Positions 1-9,873 of a DNA stretch of 64,000 nt are shown one piece after another. Source of the DNA: Auricularia sp. M13 (taxonomy: Eukaryota; Basidiomycota; Agaricomycetes; Auriculariales; Auriculariaceae); assembly GCA_037042915.1 (NCBI GenBank), contig CM073199.1:62001-126000 (forward strand). The letters run 5' to 3'. Position numbers and translations under genes: made by a program. Position 1 is the first letter of the stretch. Each line of letters begins with the position of its first letter. The notes under the pieces were generated by a model. The model saw only the letters and a program-made list of their open reading frames with translations. It did not search any database and was not told the DNA's origin.

Positions 1-1682
1 AAGCCTTCCTTGCTGCCATGACCGCCGGCGCTGAGTTTCCTGAGAGGATACCACGCACTTTTGAGGAAGCAATGAGCACCCCGTTCGCTGATGACTGGCG
101 AGCCGCCACGGATGCAGAAATGCAATCGATGGCGGACCATAAGGTCTTCGAGTACGTTGATCGTGCCGAGGTACCGGGCGGGAAGAACATCGTCGACTGC
201 AGATGGGTTTTCTCCATCAAGTTTGACGAAAACGGCAAAGCCGTAAAGCTCAAAGCACGCCTCTGTGCGAAGGGTTTCTCTCAGAGACCAGGCATGGACT
301 TCGTGGAGACGGCCGCTCCGACGTGCCGCCCCGAGTCTGTGAGGGCACTCCTCAGTCTTGCTGCGAAGAATGACTGGGAGGTAGACCACCTGGACGTCAA
401 AACCGCGTTTCTCAATGCGGAACTCGAAGAAGAGGTCTACATGAAGTTGCCGCCCGGCTACACGCTGGGCAGCAAGGTCGTTCGCCTGCGACGAGCCATT
501 TATGGTCTCAAGCAGGCGAGTCGCCAGTGGTACAAGAAGCTCCGCAAGTCGCTCGAGTCCATAGGCTTTAAGGCCTGTAAGAGCGACCAATGCGTCTTCT
601 ACCGGAAGGACGAGTCCGGGACCGATTTCATTGCGGTCCACGTCGATGACATGCTCGCCGTAGCTGAGACGTCTGAGCGGACAAAGCGCCTGAAGGAGGA
701 ACTGGCGAGGATGTTCACCATCACCGACCTCGGAGCTGTGCGCTGGTTCCTTGGGTTGAAAATCGCCCGGGATCGGCAGAAGCGCGTCTTGACGATCTCG
801 CAAGGCGCGTACGTGGACTCATTGCTGGAGAAATTCGGCATGGGAGACTGTAAAAGTCTTACCACGCCGTGTGTTGCTGGACAGTACCTACTGGCCGGTG
901 ACGAGCTGTCTTCGGATGAAGCTGCTCTAATGGAACGCACACCCTTCCGGGAACTAGTCGGCGGCCTTACATGGCTGGGGATGAACTCGCGTCCTGACAT
1001 CATGTTTGCGCTTATGCAGGTGTCGCAATTCAACGCGCACCCTAAGCCCGTGCACTGGACTGCGGCGAAGCGCATACTGCGTTACGTCAAGTGCTCGCAA
1101 GACCTTAGTCTGGTGTACGATCACTCGTCGAAAGATGATGCTGGTCTCACTGGACTCGTATCCCCGCAGACTGCTCAGTATCATGATCACCATGGTCCGG
1201 TATGCTTTACGGATGCTGACTGGGCAAATTGCCCGGACTCCCGGAAGAGTGTATCGGGCTATGCGTTCCTCCTCAACGGCGATCTTATTTCGTGGTCGTC
1301 GCGGAAGCAGGATACGATCGCGTTATCCTCTACGGAGGCTGAGTACCAGGCGGCAACGTCTGGCGGTAAAGAAGCCATCTGGCTGGCCGGTCTGTTGCGA
1401 GAACTCGGTGTTCAATTCGACGCTTGCCCGTTGAAGATGGACAACCAAAGCTCGATCTCTATCTCCAAGAACCCTAATTTCACCGCGCGGTCCAAGCACA
1501 TCGCCACTCAGGCGGCTTGGCTGCGCGAGCGTGTTGAGGCTCGTGACTTCGCCGTGGACTATGTCCCGACGGATCTCATGATTGCGGATATATTCACAAA
1601 ACCCCTTGCCTCAGTGAAGTTTCTGCGTTTTGTGGAACTCCTGGGGCTACGCTCCACTCGAGGGGGGGTGTTAGACGTGTAG
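1..1682 (+). CDS. Ty1/copia pol, C-terminal part (reverse transcriptase and RNase H)
   Basis: The reading frame is open from the left window edge, so this is the 3' part of a copia-type polyprotein. The reverse transcriptase has the copia signatures LDVKTAFLNAELEEEVYM and YGLKQASRQWYKKL, and an active-site VDDM near residue 210. RNase H follows, with the acidic residues in TDADWAN, SSTEAEYQA and the DNQSS motif, and ends with the typical IADIFTKPL near residue 530. The stop codon lies just inside the LTR, after a purine-rich tract (cgagggggggtg), as in many copia elements. No internal stop or frameshift is visible in this part. It is clearly diverged from the copia element at 3.4-8.8 kb, whose active site reads WVDDLL. 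Gag, protease and integrase lie outside the window. Confidence 0.93.
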   Translation, partial: AFLAAMTAGAEFPERIPRTFEEAMSTPFADDWRAATDAEMQSMADHKVFEYVDRAEVPGGKNIVDCRWVFSIKFDENGKAVKLKARLCAKGFSQRPGMDFVETAAPTCRPESVRALLSLAAKNDWEVDHLDVKTAFLNAELEEEVYMKLPPGYTLGSKVVRLRRAIYGLKQASRQWYKKLRKSLESIGFKACKSDQCVFYRKDESGTDFIAVHVDDMLAVAETSERTKRLKEELARMFTITDLGAVRWFLGLKIARDRQKRVLTISQGAYVDSLLEKFGMGDCKSLTTPCVAGQYLLAGDELSSDEAALMERTPFRELVGGLTWLGMNSRPDIMFALMQVSQFNAHPKPVHWTAAKRILRYVKCSQDLSLVYDHSSKDDAGLTGLVSPQTAQYHDHHGPVCFTDADWANCPDSRKSVSGYAFLLNGDLISWSSRKQDTIALSSTEAEYQAATSGGKEAIWLAGLLRELGVQFDACPLKMDNQSSISISKNPNFTARSKHIATQAAWLRERVEARDFAVDYVPTDLMIADIFTKPLASVKFLRFVELLGLRSTRGGVLDV

Positions 1683-1973
1683 ATCTTGATGATCTGTTAT
1701 GCTCGTGGATCATTTCCCCGTTGGGTTTGCACGACGTCATTTCCTATTTGGTCATTCCGAGATTCATTCCCCGACCTCCGTCTCGTTGTTCATACACTTG
1801 ACGGAGGTACGTGTCACATCACACATTCATGGACTACGCACACTCATACACATCCTGTAGGACTCACACTTGTTCGTCTTACAGGTATACAATATATTCC
1901 GTCTCGTTGTTCATACACTTGACGGAGGACTCACACTTGTTCGTCTTACAACAACTTCCTTAACGTTACTACA
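1669..1973 (+). repeat. LTR of the partial copia element
   Basis: The LTR begins with TGTTAG directly after the polypurine tract of pol. Its end is not certain; I place it just before the primer-binding-site-like motif near 1976. It holds two internal direct repeats: a 31-bp unit at 1777-1807 and 1898-1928, and a 24-bp unit at 1860-1883 and 1927-1950. These suggest an internal tandem duplication of the LTR. No second LTR copy lies inside the window, so identity and age cannot be judged. Confidence 0.75.
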
Positions 1974-1975
1974 AC

Positions 1976-1988
1976 CTGGTATCCGAGA
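1976..1988 (+). other. Primer-binding-site-like motif after the LTR
   Basis: The sequence tggtatccgagac follows the LTR at once. It matches the initiator-tRNA-type primer site of copia elements (usual form TGGTATCAGAGC) with small differences. This motif belongs after a 5' LTR, yet here the LTR follows the 3' end of pol. See findings. Confidence 0.5.
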
Positions 1989-2778
1989 CAAACGCTTCGA
2001 CCCGGCGAACTAGCATACTGCCAGGTTTACGAAAAAGTGTTTTTGAATCCACATTTACAAGGTCATCATGTCGGCGCTGGCGGGTCTGGATGAAGCCGCA
2101 GCACAACGTCGAGCACTTTTCCGGCAGCGTCGGGGAGCACGCATTCTTATGGCAAGGCTCGCAGGGGCGCTGCCTTTGTGCCACCCTTCGTGACGGTAGA
2201 ACTGCATTATCCTCGTGGGAATGGCGCACAGGCGGAATGGGGTTGTTCTGTTGTGTCACCTGATCCTCAGCAACACGCACCTCCTATTCTACATGACGGC
2301 TGGTATCTTTCTGGCGTGGATGCCTCCCTCCAGTACCATTCTGAAGTCGTCGTTCACCGGTTGAGCTCGCGGACGCTGTCTTGCCGTTCGTACTCGGATT
2401 ATTATCCGTCCACGCAGCCCGTGACCATCCGCACGTGGCGCAAGATGATCAGCATAGGCCGCACCTGGACGATGGTGGGCTTGCTGCTTTTGATTGAGCG
2501 GGTTTTTTTGCGCGAGTTCTGGGTGTTGAGATCGATGGGAGGCTCAGCCCGCCTGATGGAAGTGGACTTTTGCGTCGATGCACAGGTTCAAACTTGACTT
2601 GTTGACATCGTGCGACTTGGTCTTAGAAAAATCCACGTATGTTGAAACAAGGCATGACACCGTCTTATTCCAGAAAAACATGGTAGCGCAATCATGATGA
2701 GCGAATCGTGATACTTTTGCTCCCATCAAGGCGCGGTGTTTGCGCGTTGTTTGGTCTGCAGCTTGTCTTCGACCGTCG
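1989..2778. other. Unassigned stretch between copia LTR and F-box gene
   Basis: No convincing gene. The first 100 bases may be a remnant of a copia leader. At about 2094-2117 one frame reads NVEHFSG, matching a conserved phrase of the F-box-like family next door, so a decayed F-box relic may begin here. A 139-codon open frame at 2178-2597 has no recognisable domain. Confidence 0.3.
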
Positions 2779-3390
2779 ATGTCAAGCCGATGCGTCGCGC
2801 GCCTACCGCCAGAGCTGTGCGCAGACACAGTTGCCATCGCCGCTTGGGAAGCATCGGAGATAGATAAACCCTGGCTATCGTTGCTGGCGACCACATCGCA
2901 GCTGGTTCTATACGTTGTCAAACCGATCCTGTACCACACAGTCTTACTGACGGATTCCAACTTCGAACGCGTCCTTTCGACTGCTCACACTACTGGCAAC
3001 TTCTCCCTGACGCGGCGCGTATGGATCAGCACGGCGTACGCTGCGCTGAAACCCGCTCCCGTCGCCCACGCATTCGAACGCGTCGAGCATTTCTCCGGCT
3101 GGCATAACCTGTACTTCCGCCTGCGCGCGCAGAACGATATGTTCTGCCCGCGCATGCTGACGCTGCGCTCGAATCTGTACCGCGCGGACTGGTACAACGT
3201 CCGCGCGATGCGGCACATCACGCATCTGCACCTCGCCATCGAGCCCTACTATCTTCTCCCTACCGACCTCGGCGCACTGGGCGATTCTATGGTGCTGAGA
3301 TATGTGATACTGGAGGCGACTACGGCAGGATGGAACCCGTCGCGCTTGATCAATGGGATTCTGCCCTTCTTCCTCTCGAGCGCGAGGTTG

Positions 3391-3626
3391 TATTGTAAGG
3401 CTATGGGTCTTGAGCGCGTAGAACAGAACAGAGAAGGGCAAAAACTGATGATTATTTCGTAGCACTCTCGAGCAGGTTTTATACTATACATCAGAGTCAT
3501 ATATAAGTCAGTACCTAGTCAGTCTCGAGTCAGCCACAGTCATTACAGTGAGTCTACAATATTTGAGTCACTCAGCGCAGACGCGCTGAGTCGATGCGGC
3601 CGCGTCATCCCGGCCGACTCACAACA
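3391..3626 (-). repeat. 3' LTR of the copia element
   Basis: 236 bp, the same as 8580-8815. Minus-strand ends are TGTTGTGAG...CAATA. It contains TGAGTCA at 3564-3570, a 10-bp-arm palindrome around ACTCAGCG...CGCTGAGT, and several further GAGTC/GACTC words. The pol stop codon lies in its first bases. Confidence 0.95.
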
Positions 3627-6600
3627 CTCCCCCTCGGACGGGCATTACGCCTAGACCGAGTCTCAGTTCTTCAAAGAGAGGCTTCTGCAAGGCTTTAGTA
3701 AATATATCTGCGAGATTCTCACGAGAGGGGATATATGAGAGAGTCAGTTCCTTGTTCTGAACATGATCCCGTAAAAAATGCAGCGCAATGTCGATGTGTT
3801 TGGTCCGAGCATGAAACTCCGGATTCTGAGATATCGAGATTGCGGCTTGATTGTCTGAGTAGAGTGTCAGAATATCAGGCCGATTTAAACCAAGTTCGTC
3901 ATATAGGTAGCCAAACCAGAGAACCTGCTTCGCCGCATGCGTTGCGGCGATGTATTCTGCCTCTGCAGTGGAGAGCGCGATTGTTGACTGCTTCTTTGAG
4001 CTCCAAGCAACCGCCCCTCCAGCTACCAAGCTTGTGTAACCACTTATTGAGTGCCGGTGTGCATTGGACGCCCAGTCGGCGTCGCAGAAAGTTGCCACAC
4101 CGGTCTCCGTTGATCGGTGACCGTAAACAAGTCCATAGTCCCGAGTGCCTTTCAGGTACCGGAATACACGTTTCAGCGCAGTCCAATGAGTACTTGTAGG
4201 TGCACTGGTGAACTGTGCAAGTGTGTGAACCGCATATGCAATGTCAGGGCGTGTAGCAGCGGCCGCGTACATCAGAGAGCCAATGGCAGTGGCAAAACCT
4301 ACTGTAATACGCTCATCATGCATTTCTTGAGCCGTCTCAGTCGACTCCCCCCGTTCTGCAGGGGTGAGAGCAACATTGGGATCCATCGGTGTTGCTACAG
4401 GTTTCGCATCTTGCAGACCAAGTCTGCGGATGATCGAGTCAATGTAGTGGCTCTGCGATAATGAAATAGTCCTTTTCCCACAGTCTTGCTGCACATGGAT
4501 GCCGAGGAGCATGCTAGGTGCGCCTATTACCTTAATTTCGTACTTGGCACCCAATTCCCGTGCTATACGGTCGTTCTCAGAGCTCTCAGTTGCAAAGCTG
4601 AGGAGATCATCGACCCAGACAAGTAACAAAGTCATCCTTGCGCCCTCACGACGCAAATAAGCACAGTAGTCAGTTCTGAGGCGTACAAAGCCGAGTTCAA
4701 GCATTGTCTGGTTGAACTCTTTGTTCCATTCATTTCCTGCTTGCTTCAGACCGTAAAGCGAGCGGACCATGCGGCAGACACGACCAGAACCGTCGTCAAA
4801 ACCCGATGGTTGCTGCATATAAAGCTCCTCTGAGATTTTGCCGTTCAGGTATGCGCCCTTCACGTCCATTTGACGGATATCCCATCTGTTCACCGCCGCA
4901 ATGGCAAGAACAGTCCTGAGTGTTTCGAATCGCATGACCGGGGCAAAAGTCTCGTTGAAATCGAATCCCGGTCGTTGTGAAAACCCCTGTGCGACTAGGC
5001 GCGCTTTGTATTTTACTATGCGGCCATTCTCGTCGCGTTTCCGCGCGAACACCCAACGGTTGCCGATTGCATGCTTCCCAGGTGGTAGATCGTCCAGAAT
5101 CCAAGTTCCTGTCGCATTCAACTGCGCCAGCTCCTCGTCGATTGCTTCACGCCACTGAGCAGCTTCTGTCGAAGCCAAAGCTTCATCTACAGTCCGCGGA
5201 ACGCTTTCGCCGCTGCTCTCAACAGCAGTACGATATGCGGTTGCAATCAACACCTTAGCATCCGATTTCCGAGGTGATTGTTTGGCAGTCGATGCAACTG
5301 TTGGACGTGCAGGATTCTGTGCCGCAGTCTGTACAGGTGCGTGCCTAGCACCGGGTTTCCGCGCAGCCGGATTAGCCATGAGTTTATAATCATGGTCTGT
5401 AACATCCCGACGCGGTCGAGATGTGGCCAATGGTGCTGGAGCCTGAGGTCGCGGCGGATAAGTGTGTGCGGGAGCTGGCGCGCTTGCCTGAGGCGCTATT
5501 GTCGGACTCGGCGGCAGCGGGACTTCTTCCGGCTTGACTTGCACAAGTTGAGGAGCCAGAGGCTGAGATTGCGCAGCGGAAGTCGATCTTGACTCCCCCT
5601 CGGTGCGCAAACTCTGCGTCGGGTCACCAAGAACAGCCACTCGAGGTTCCGAATTCTCATTCCAAGCAAAATTTCGGGATACCTTGACAGTGCCATTTGA
5701 CTTGTCATAGTAGCGGATGCTCCCTGAGCCGTCCTCAAAGCCAACAAAAGTGAACTTCTTCGACTTTGGGTCGAGTTTTGAACGCTTTTTTGATTCATCA
5801 AGTACCCATACGTCACAGCCAAATTCCCGGAAGTGAGAAACATCGGGCATCTTGTTGTGCCACGCTTCGTAGGGTGTCTTGCCCTCCAGAGCTCGCGTCG
5901 GCGAGCGATTCCGTATATACGCTGCATGCCGCACTGCTTCCATCCACAGGGAGGGTGGTAAATCCCTCGCTATGAGCATAGCCCGCGCTAGCTCCAATAG
6001 CGTGCGGTTGAACCGCTCAGCCACACCGTTCTGAGATGGTGAATACGGCGCCGTAGGCTCAATCTCAATTCCGAGAGTTGCAGCCCAGCGCTTCACTTTG
6101 TCCGAGATGTACTCCTTGCCGTTATCAACGCGCAGATAGCGCGGATATTTCCCATGACGAACTTTAACCAAAGCAACATAATCCTGCAGGCACTGCAGCG
6201 CGTCGGATTTCAGTTTCATGAAGAACAAAACTACGAAGCGTGTTGGGTCGTCAGTACAGGAGATGTAATACCGATAGCCACCCTTGGCTTGAACGCGAGA
6301 AGGCCCCCACACGTCGCTCATGACGCGCTCGCCCGCCGTCCGCGAGCGATTTGATGCCTCGACCGGGAATGGACGATGTGCCTGCTTTGCCTGAATGCAG
6401 GCCTCGCACGAAGGCGAGGGCATCGTCGAACTGTCGACGTCGAAGCCCTTAACAAGCCCCTTGGCTGCTAGAGTGCGTAAACCAGACATAGACAGATGGC
6501 CGTAACGTCGGTGCCACTCGTCCCACGAGTGCGCACTCGGCCGCGCTTGTAGCACAGTCGCCGCAGCTGGCGGTGCAGATGGCGGCGCAGAGCGTCCATC

Positions 6601-7217
6601 AACGCGGTACAACCGCCCAACCTGCTGGGCGCGAGCCAGAAGCGTCCCGTTGGACGCGTAGAGTGAGCAGTTGCCTCCAGACAGCTCCACTCGCCGTCCG
6701 CCCGAATCAAACCTGCTGAGTGAAACCAGCGAGTTCGGGCAACTTGGCACATATAGTGTATCGTTCAGTGTGTGCCTAACGAGCTGGCCATTGACGTTGC
6801 AGTCCAGAAGCACGGTCCCGCGGCCGATAGCGTCAACCGGTGCGCCCAGGCCTGCTACAGACGAGTTCTGTAGTGGTGTAAAGTGCACGAACGCGGACCT
6901 ATCATTGCAGATGTGCGAGGTAGTCCCAGAGTCCGCAATCCAGTCGTGCTGTGCGATGGGTTGCGCAACGAATGCGCGGGCAACGTACGACGTGTCGGCC
7001 AAAGAGTCACTCACGGCTTCGGCCCGAAGCGCGCGACCCTTCTTCTTCCGACGACCATAACCAGAGTCTCGCGCGGGCATTCCTCCTCCGCGGTTTCTAG
7101 CCTCTCCAGGCCTCGACGATCTCGTCGGTAAGTCCCTCGGCATGTGTGCCGGTCTACTGTGAGCACTAATGTGCCTCGGCGCATCATCTGCCGGTGTAGG
7201 ACAATCGCGGGCCCAGT
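3619..7217 (-). CDS. Copia pol: protease, integrase, reverse transcriptase, RNase H
   Basis: This is the continuation of the gag frame after the MITE. It opens with the last zinc-knuckle residues HWARDC, then the aspartic protease motif WIADSGTTSHIC. The integrase zinc domain follows (HRRYGHLS ... CEACIQAKQ), then the integrase core with D, D and E in SDVWGP, CTDD and QNGVAERFN. The reverse transcriptase has RLVAQGFSQRPGFDFNETFAP, MDVKGAYLNG and active site WVDDLLSF, where most copias have YVDD. RNase H has CDADWAS, STAEAEYIA and YSDNQAAIS, ending at ADIFTKAL. The frame is open throughout. A Pro/Ala-rich linker separates integrase and reverse transcriptase. With gag it would form one polyprotein, but the MITE now separates them. 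Confidence 0.95.
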
Positions 7218-7225
7218 GCCCGGAG

Positions 7226-7752
7226 TAGGGTGCTGTTGAAAACTGTTTGTTAATAACAATGTTATTAACAAAGTGTTATTAACACGTTAATAACAGGGGA
7301 CCCCGGGAGGGCCTTGTTAAAAACAAATTTGAACATATATCAATTGCTGAGGACCTGGCACTTTGCAGTGACATAAATCTAATTTTGTATGAGCCTGAGT
7401 GCCTCAACATGAACTCAAGCTCGTGTTTTGTAATTTCAGAAGGTATGGAGACCTAGGCCAACGCTCTCAGCTGTGAGTGTATGATGACTAAGCACTGCTC
7501 TGAGGCTGGGCCAAGGCTCCAAAACCATCAACATGAGGTGTGGACAGCACAACAGCTTGTGGCATCTCCTTCGTGTGGTAATAGTTGACAAGAACATTTA
7601 CAAAGGGTCATAATTGGGTCATTACTGACTCTCAGAGCTTCCTTTTTTATATTATGTAAGTTTGTTATTAACAGTGTTTTTAACACTGTGTTAATAACAG
7701 ATTTTGTTAAAAACATGTTAAAAACTCCCGGGGAGTTTTTAACAGCACCCTA
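7226..7752 (-). mobile_element. hAT-type MITE, copy 1, nested in copia gag
   Basis: 527 bp, with inverted ends TAGGGTGCTGTT ... AACAGCACCCTA. It is flanked by the 8-bp duplication GCCCGGAG at 7218-7225 and 7753-7760. An 8-bp duplication with TAGGGTG ends is the hallmark of the hAT superfamily. The interior has no transposase frame. Both ends carry clusters of GTTAATAAC / GTTTTTAAC words that can fold on themselves. It is about 95% alike, by eye, to copy 2 at 9114-9639, which lies in the opposite orientation. Confidence 0.93.
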
Positions 7753-8488
7753 GCCCGGAGCCGCCGCAGCGGTGACAACGCGTATCGCGGGACTGCGATC
7801 CACCGCGAGCATTCAAGTTGCTCTGAAAGGTGACAGCACTCGTACCGCCGCGGGTGTTGCGGCGGCGGTCCTCTTCAATGAGAACGGAGATCAGCTCACC
7901 TGATGTGATCTTCGCAGTGCCGTCGGCCTTCGTGCCGAGATATGCTGAGGTGAACAGGTCCCAGCTCTCGGGCAGTGACGAAACTAAAATCATAGTAAAG
8001 TCTTCGTCAGATACAACAGAACTCATGACATGCAGTTCTTGCTGTAAAGTACGTAGCTTAGATATATGTTCCACCATATCGAAGCCTTCTTCCGCGACAG
8101 TCCGGTACAGCGCACGCCGCGCGGCAAGAATCCCAAGCCGCCCGCGCGCCTCCTTGACCTGCGAAAGTTGCTCCCACATCTGACGTGCTGTCGTGGCCCC
8201 CGTCAGATGCACCATCTCGCTATCTCCAACAGCAAGCTCAATCCGCGTGCGTGTCTTCGCATCGCCCGCATCCCACTCATCCCGCACTTTCTCCTCAGCC
8301 GCCTTCACCGTGGAATCGGTCGCTGTGACCTCCGGACGGGAAGCGGTGGCCTCGACATACTTGTCGAGGCCGGAGTCGCGCAGGATAGCGAGCATACGGC
8401 GCTTCCACGGCAGCCAGTTGCTGCCGGAGAGAAGCTCGATGCGGTACGCACCGCTGCCAATCGAAGCTATCTGTGCTGTTGTAGACAT
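7753..8488 (-). CDS. Copia gag, interrupted in its zinc knuckle
   Basis: It starts at ATG 8488, about 90 nt after the primer site. The sequence is typical copia gag: a W-x2-W-like start (SGSNWLPWKRRM), a central helical region with MWEQLSQVKEARGR, and RTLQQELHVM. It ends with an Arg/Gly-rich stretch and the first half of a CX2CX4HX4C knuckle (CHRCGGSG). The second half (HWARDC) lies at the start of the pol block beyond the MITE. The frame is preserved exactly if the MITE and one copy of its 8-bp duplication are ignored. Gag forms the virus-like particle and its knuckle binds RNA. This copy should make a knuckle-less gag unless the MITE is removed. Confidence 0.9.
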
Positions 8489-8566
8489 TATAATAGCAAG
8501 AGAAAGGAGTAATCAGTCAATACTGAGAGAAGATCAAGATTTGTTATCCTTTAAGCCTGTTCAGGC

Positions 8567-8579
8567 GGGGCTCATAACC
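8567..8579 (-). other. Primer binding site of the copia element
   Basis: The minus strand reads ggttatgagcccc directly after the 5' LTR. It resembles the TGGTATCAGAGC-type site of copia elements, which pairs with an initiator tRNA. Pairing to a fungal tRNA was not checked. Confidence 0.55.
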
Positions 8580-8815
8580 TATTGTAAGGCTATGGGTCTT
8601 GAGCGCGTAGAACAGAACAGAGAAGGGCAAAAACTGATGATTATTTCGTAGCACTCTCGAGCAGGTTTTATACTATACATCAGAGTCATATATAAGTCAG
8701 TACCTAGTCAGTCTCGAGTCAGCCACAGTCATTACAGTGAGTCTACAATATTTGAGTCACTCAGCGCAGACGCGCTGAGTCGATGCGGCCGCGTCATCCC
8801 GGCCGACTCACAACA
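8580..8815 (-). repeat. 5' LTR of the copia element
   Basis: Second 236-bp copy, reading the same as 3391-3626. It is followed on the minus strand by the primer site and bordered at 8816 by the GGTTG target duplication. It presumably carries the element's promoter. Confidence 0.95.
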
Positions 8816-9113
8816 GGTTGGAGCGCCTGCTTGTGTGCGCGACGACCCATCAGGGATATATGAAGTCGACGTATGTCGCGCTGGAGGAGTTTGTGGTGCA
8901 ACGGAGGGAACGGAGGCTGTGGATCCTGGATGTGCCGACCGATGGGAAGCGCTTGCCGACCTTCCGCCCGGGCGTGACTTTCGATGAGGACAAATGGACG
9001 GCGGGGCGGCAGCTCTATGCGTCGCTGCATTGACGCGGGTTTTCCAGCTCTCCTGCGACGGCGGTCCCAACAGTGCAATGGGCGCGATGAAGACGGGCGA
9101 ACTCGCATCGGGT

Positions 9114-9639
9114 TAGGGTGCTGTTAAAAACCCCCCGGGAGTTTTTAACATGTTTTTAACAAAACCTGTTATTAACACGGTGTTAAAAACACTGTTAATA
9201 ACAAACTTACATAATATAACAAAGGAAGCTCAGAAAGTCAGTAATGACCCAATTATGACCCTTTGTAAGTGTTCTTGTCAACTATTACTGCACGAAGGAG
9301 ATGCCACAAGCTGTTGTGGTGTTCACACCTCATGTTGATGGTTTTGGGAGCCTTGGCCAAGCCTCAGAGCAGTGCTTAGTCATCATACACTCACAGCTGA
9401 GAGCGTTGGCCTAGGTCTCCATACCTTCTGAGATTACAAAACACAAGCTTGAGTTCATGTTGAGGCACTCAGGCTCATACAAAAGTAGATTTATGTCCCT
9501 GCAATGTGCCAGGGCCTCAGCAATTGATGTGTTCAAATTTGTTTTTAACAAGGCCCTCCTGGGGTCCTCTGTTATTAACATGTTAATAACACTTTGTTAA
9601 TAACGTTGTTATTAACAAACAGTTTTCAACAGCACCCTA
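9114..9639 (+). mobile_element. hAT-type MITE, copy 2
   Basis: 526 bp, with the same TAGGGTGCTGTT ... AACAGCACCCTA ends. It is flanked by the 8-bp duplication CATCGGGT at 9106-9113 and 9640-9647. It lies about 80 bp downstream of the stop codon of the split F-box gene. It is inverted relative to copy 1. Its short open frames are not genes. Confidence 0.93.
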
Positions 9640-9873
9640 CATCGGGTGTGCACGGGCGAGGTCTGGGTCGCGTGGCCCGGGAAGCCTACAGACGACGCTA
9701 CACCCCCCAACCGAAATGCGGCTGACTGCGTCGGCGATCCTGCTGGCAAGCCGTAAGCTTCCGACTCGGGTGGCTGCGAGCTTGCGGTCAGGGCGCTGCT
9801 ATGCCGGAGGCGCGTCCGCGGCCGCGCTACAGATGGACAAAAAAGATCGACTTGTATGCAGGTTCCCAAAAAA

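Larger units (their letters stand above)
3391..8815 (-). mobile_element. Complete Ty1/copia LTR retrotransposon
   Basis: The element is 5425 bp on the minus strand, including a nested MITE. Its LTRs are at 8580-8815 (5') and 3391-3626 (3'). It is flanked by a 5-bp target duplication GGTTG at 3386-3390 and 8816-8820. The order is LTR, primer site, gag, protease, integrase, reverse transcriptase, RNase H, polypurine tract, LTR, which defines the copia type. The two 236-bp LTRs read the same throughout by eye, so the insertion is very young. The pol frame is intact; only gag is interrupted by the hAT MITE at 7226-7752. Confidence 0.96.
2779..9033 (+). pseudogene. F-box-like gene split by a copia insertion
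   Basis: The first part runs 2779-3390 (ATG at 2779) and the second 8816-9033. The N-terminus has the F-box-like core LPPELCADTVAIAAWEASE. The middle carries the family phrases VEHFSG, HITHLHLAIEPYY and GILPFFL, and the C-terminus ends in DEDKWTAGRQLY. The two halves are interrupted only by the 5.4-kb copia element and its duplicated GGTTG. Without the insertion the frame runs straight through at residues A-R-L / E-R-L-L. The gene is otherwise open, so the knockout is recent. F-box proteins are normally substrate receptors of SCF ubiquitin ligases; that role is inferred from the family only. Intact relatives lie at 9.9, 12.2, 14.2, 60.4 and 62.5 kb. Confidence 0.9.

Noticed and set aside
7528-7716. 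62-codon open frame shared by both MITE copies (also 9150-9338).
   Set aside because: It arises from the AT-rich terminal repeats, has no domain, and hAT MITEs are non-coding.
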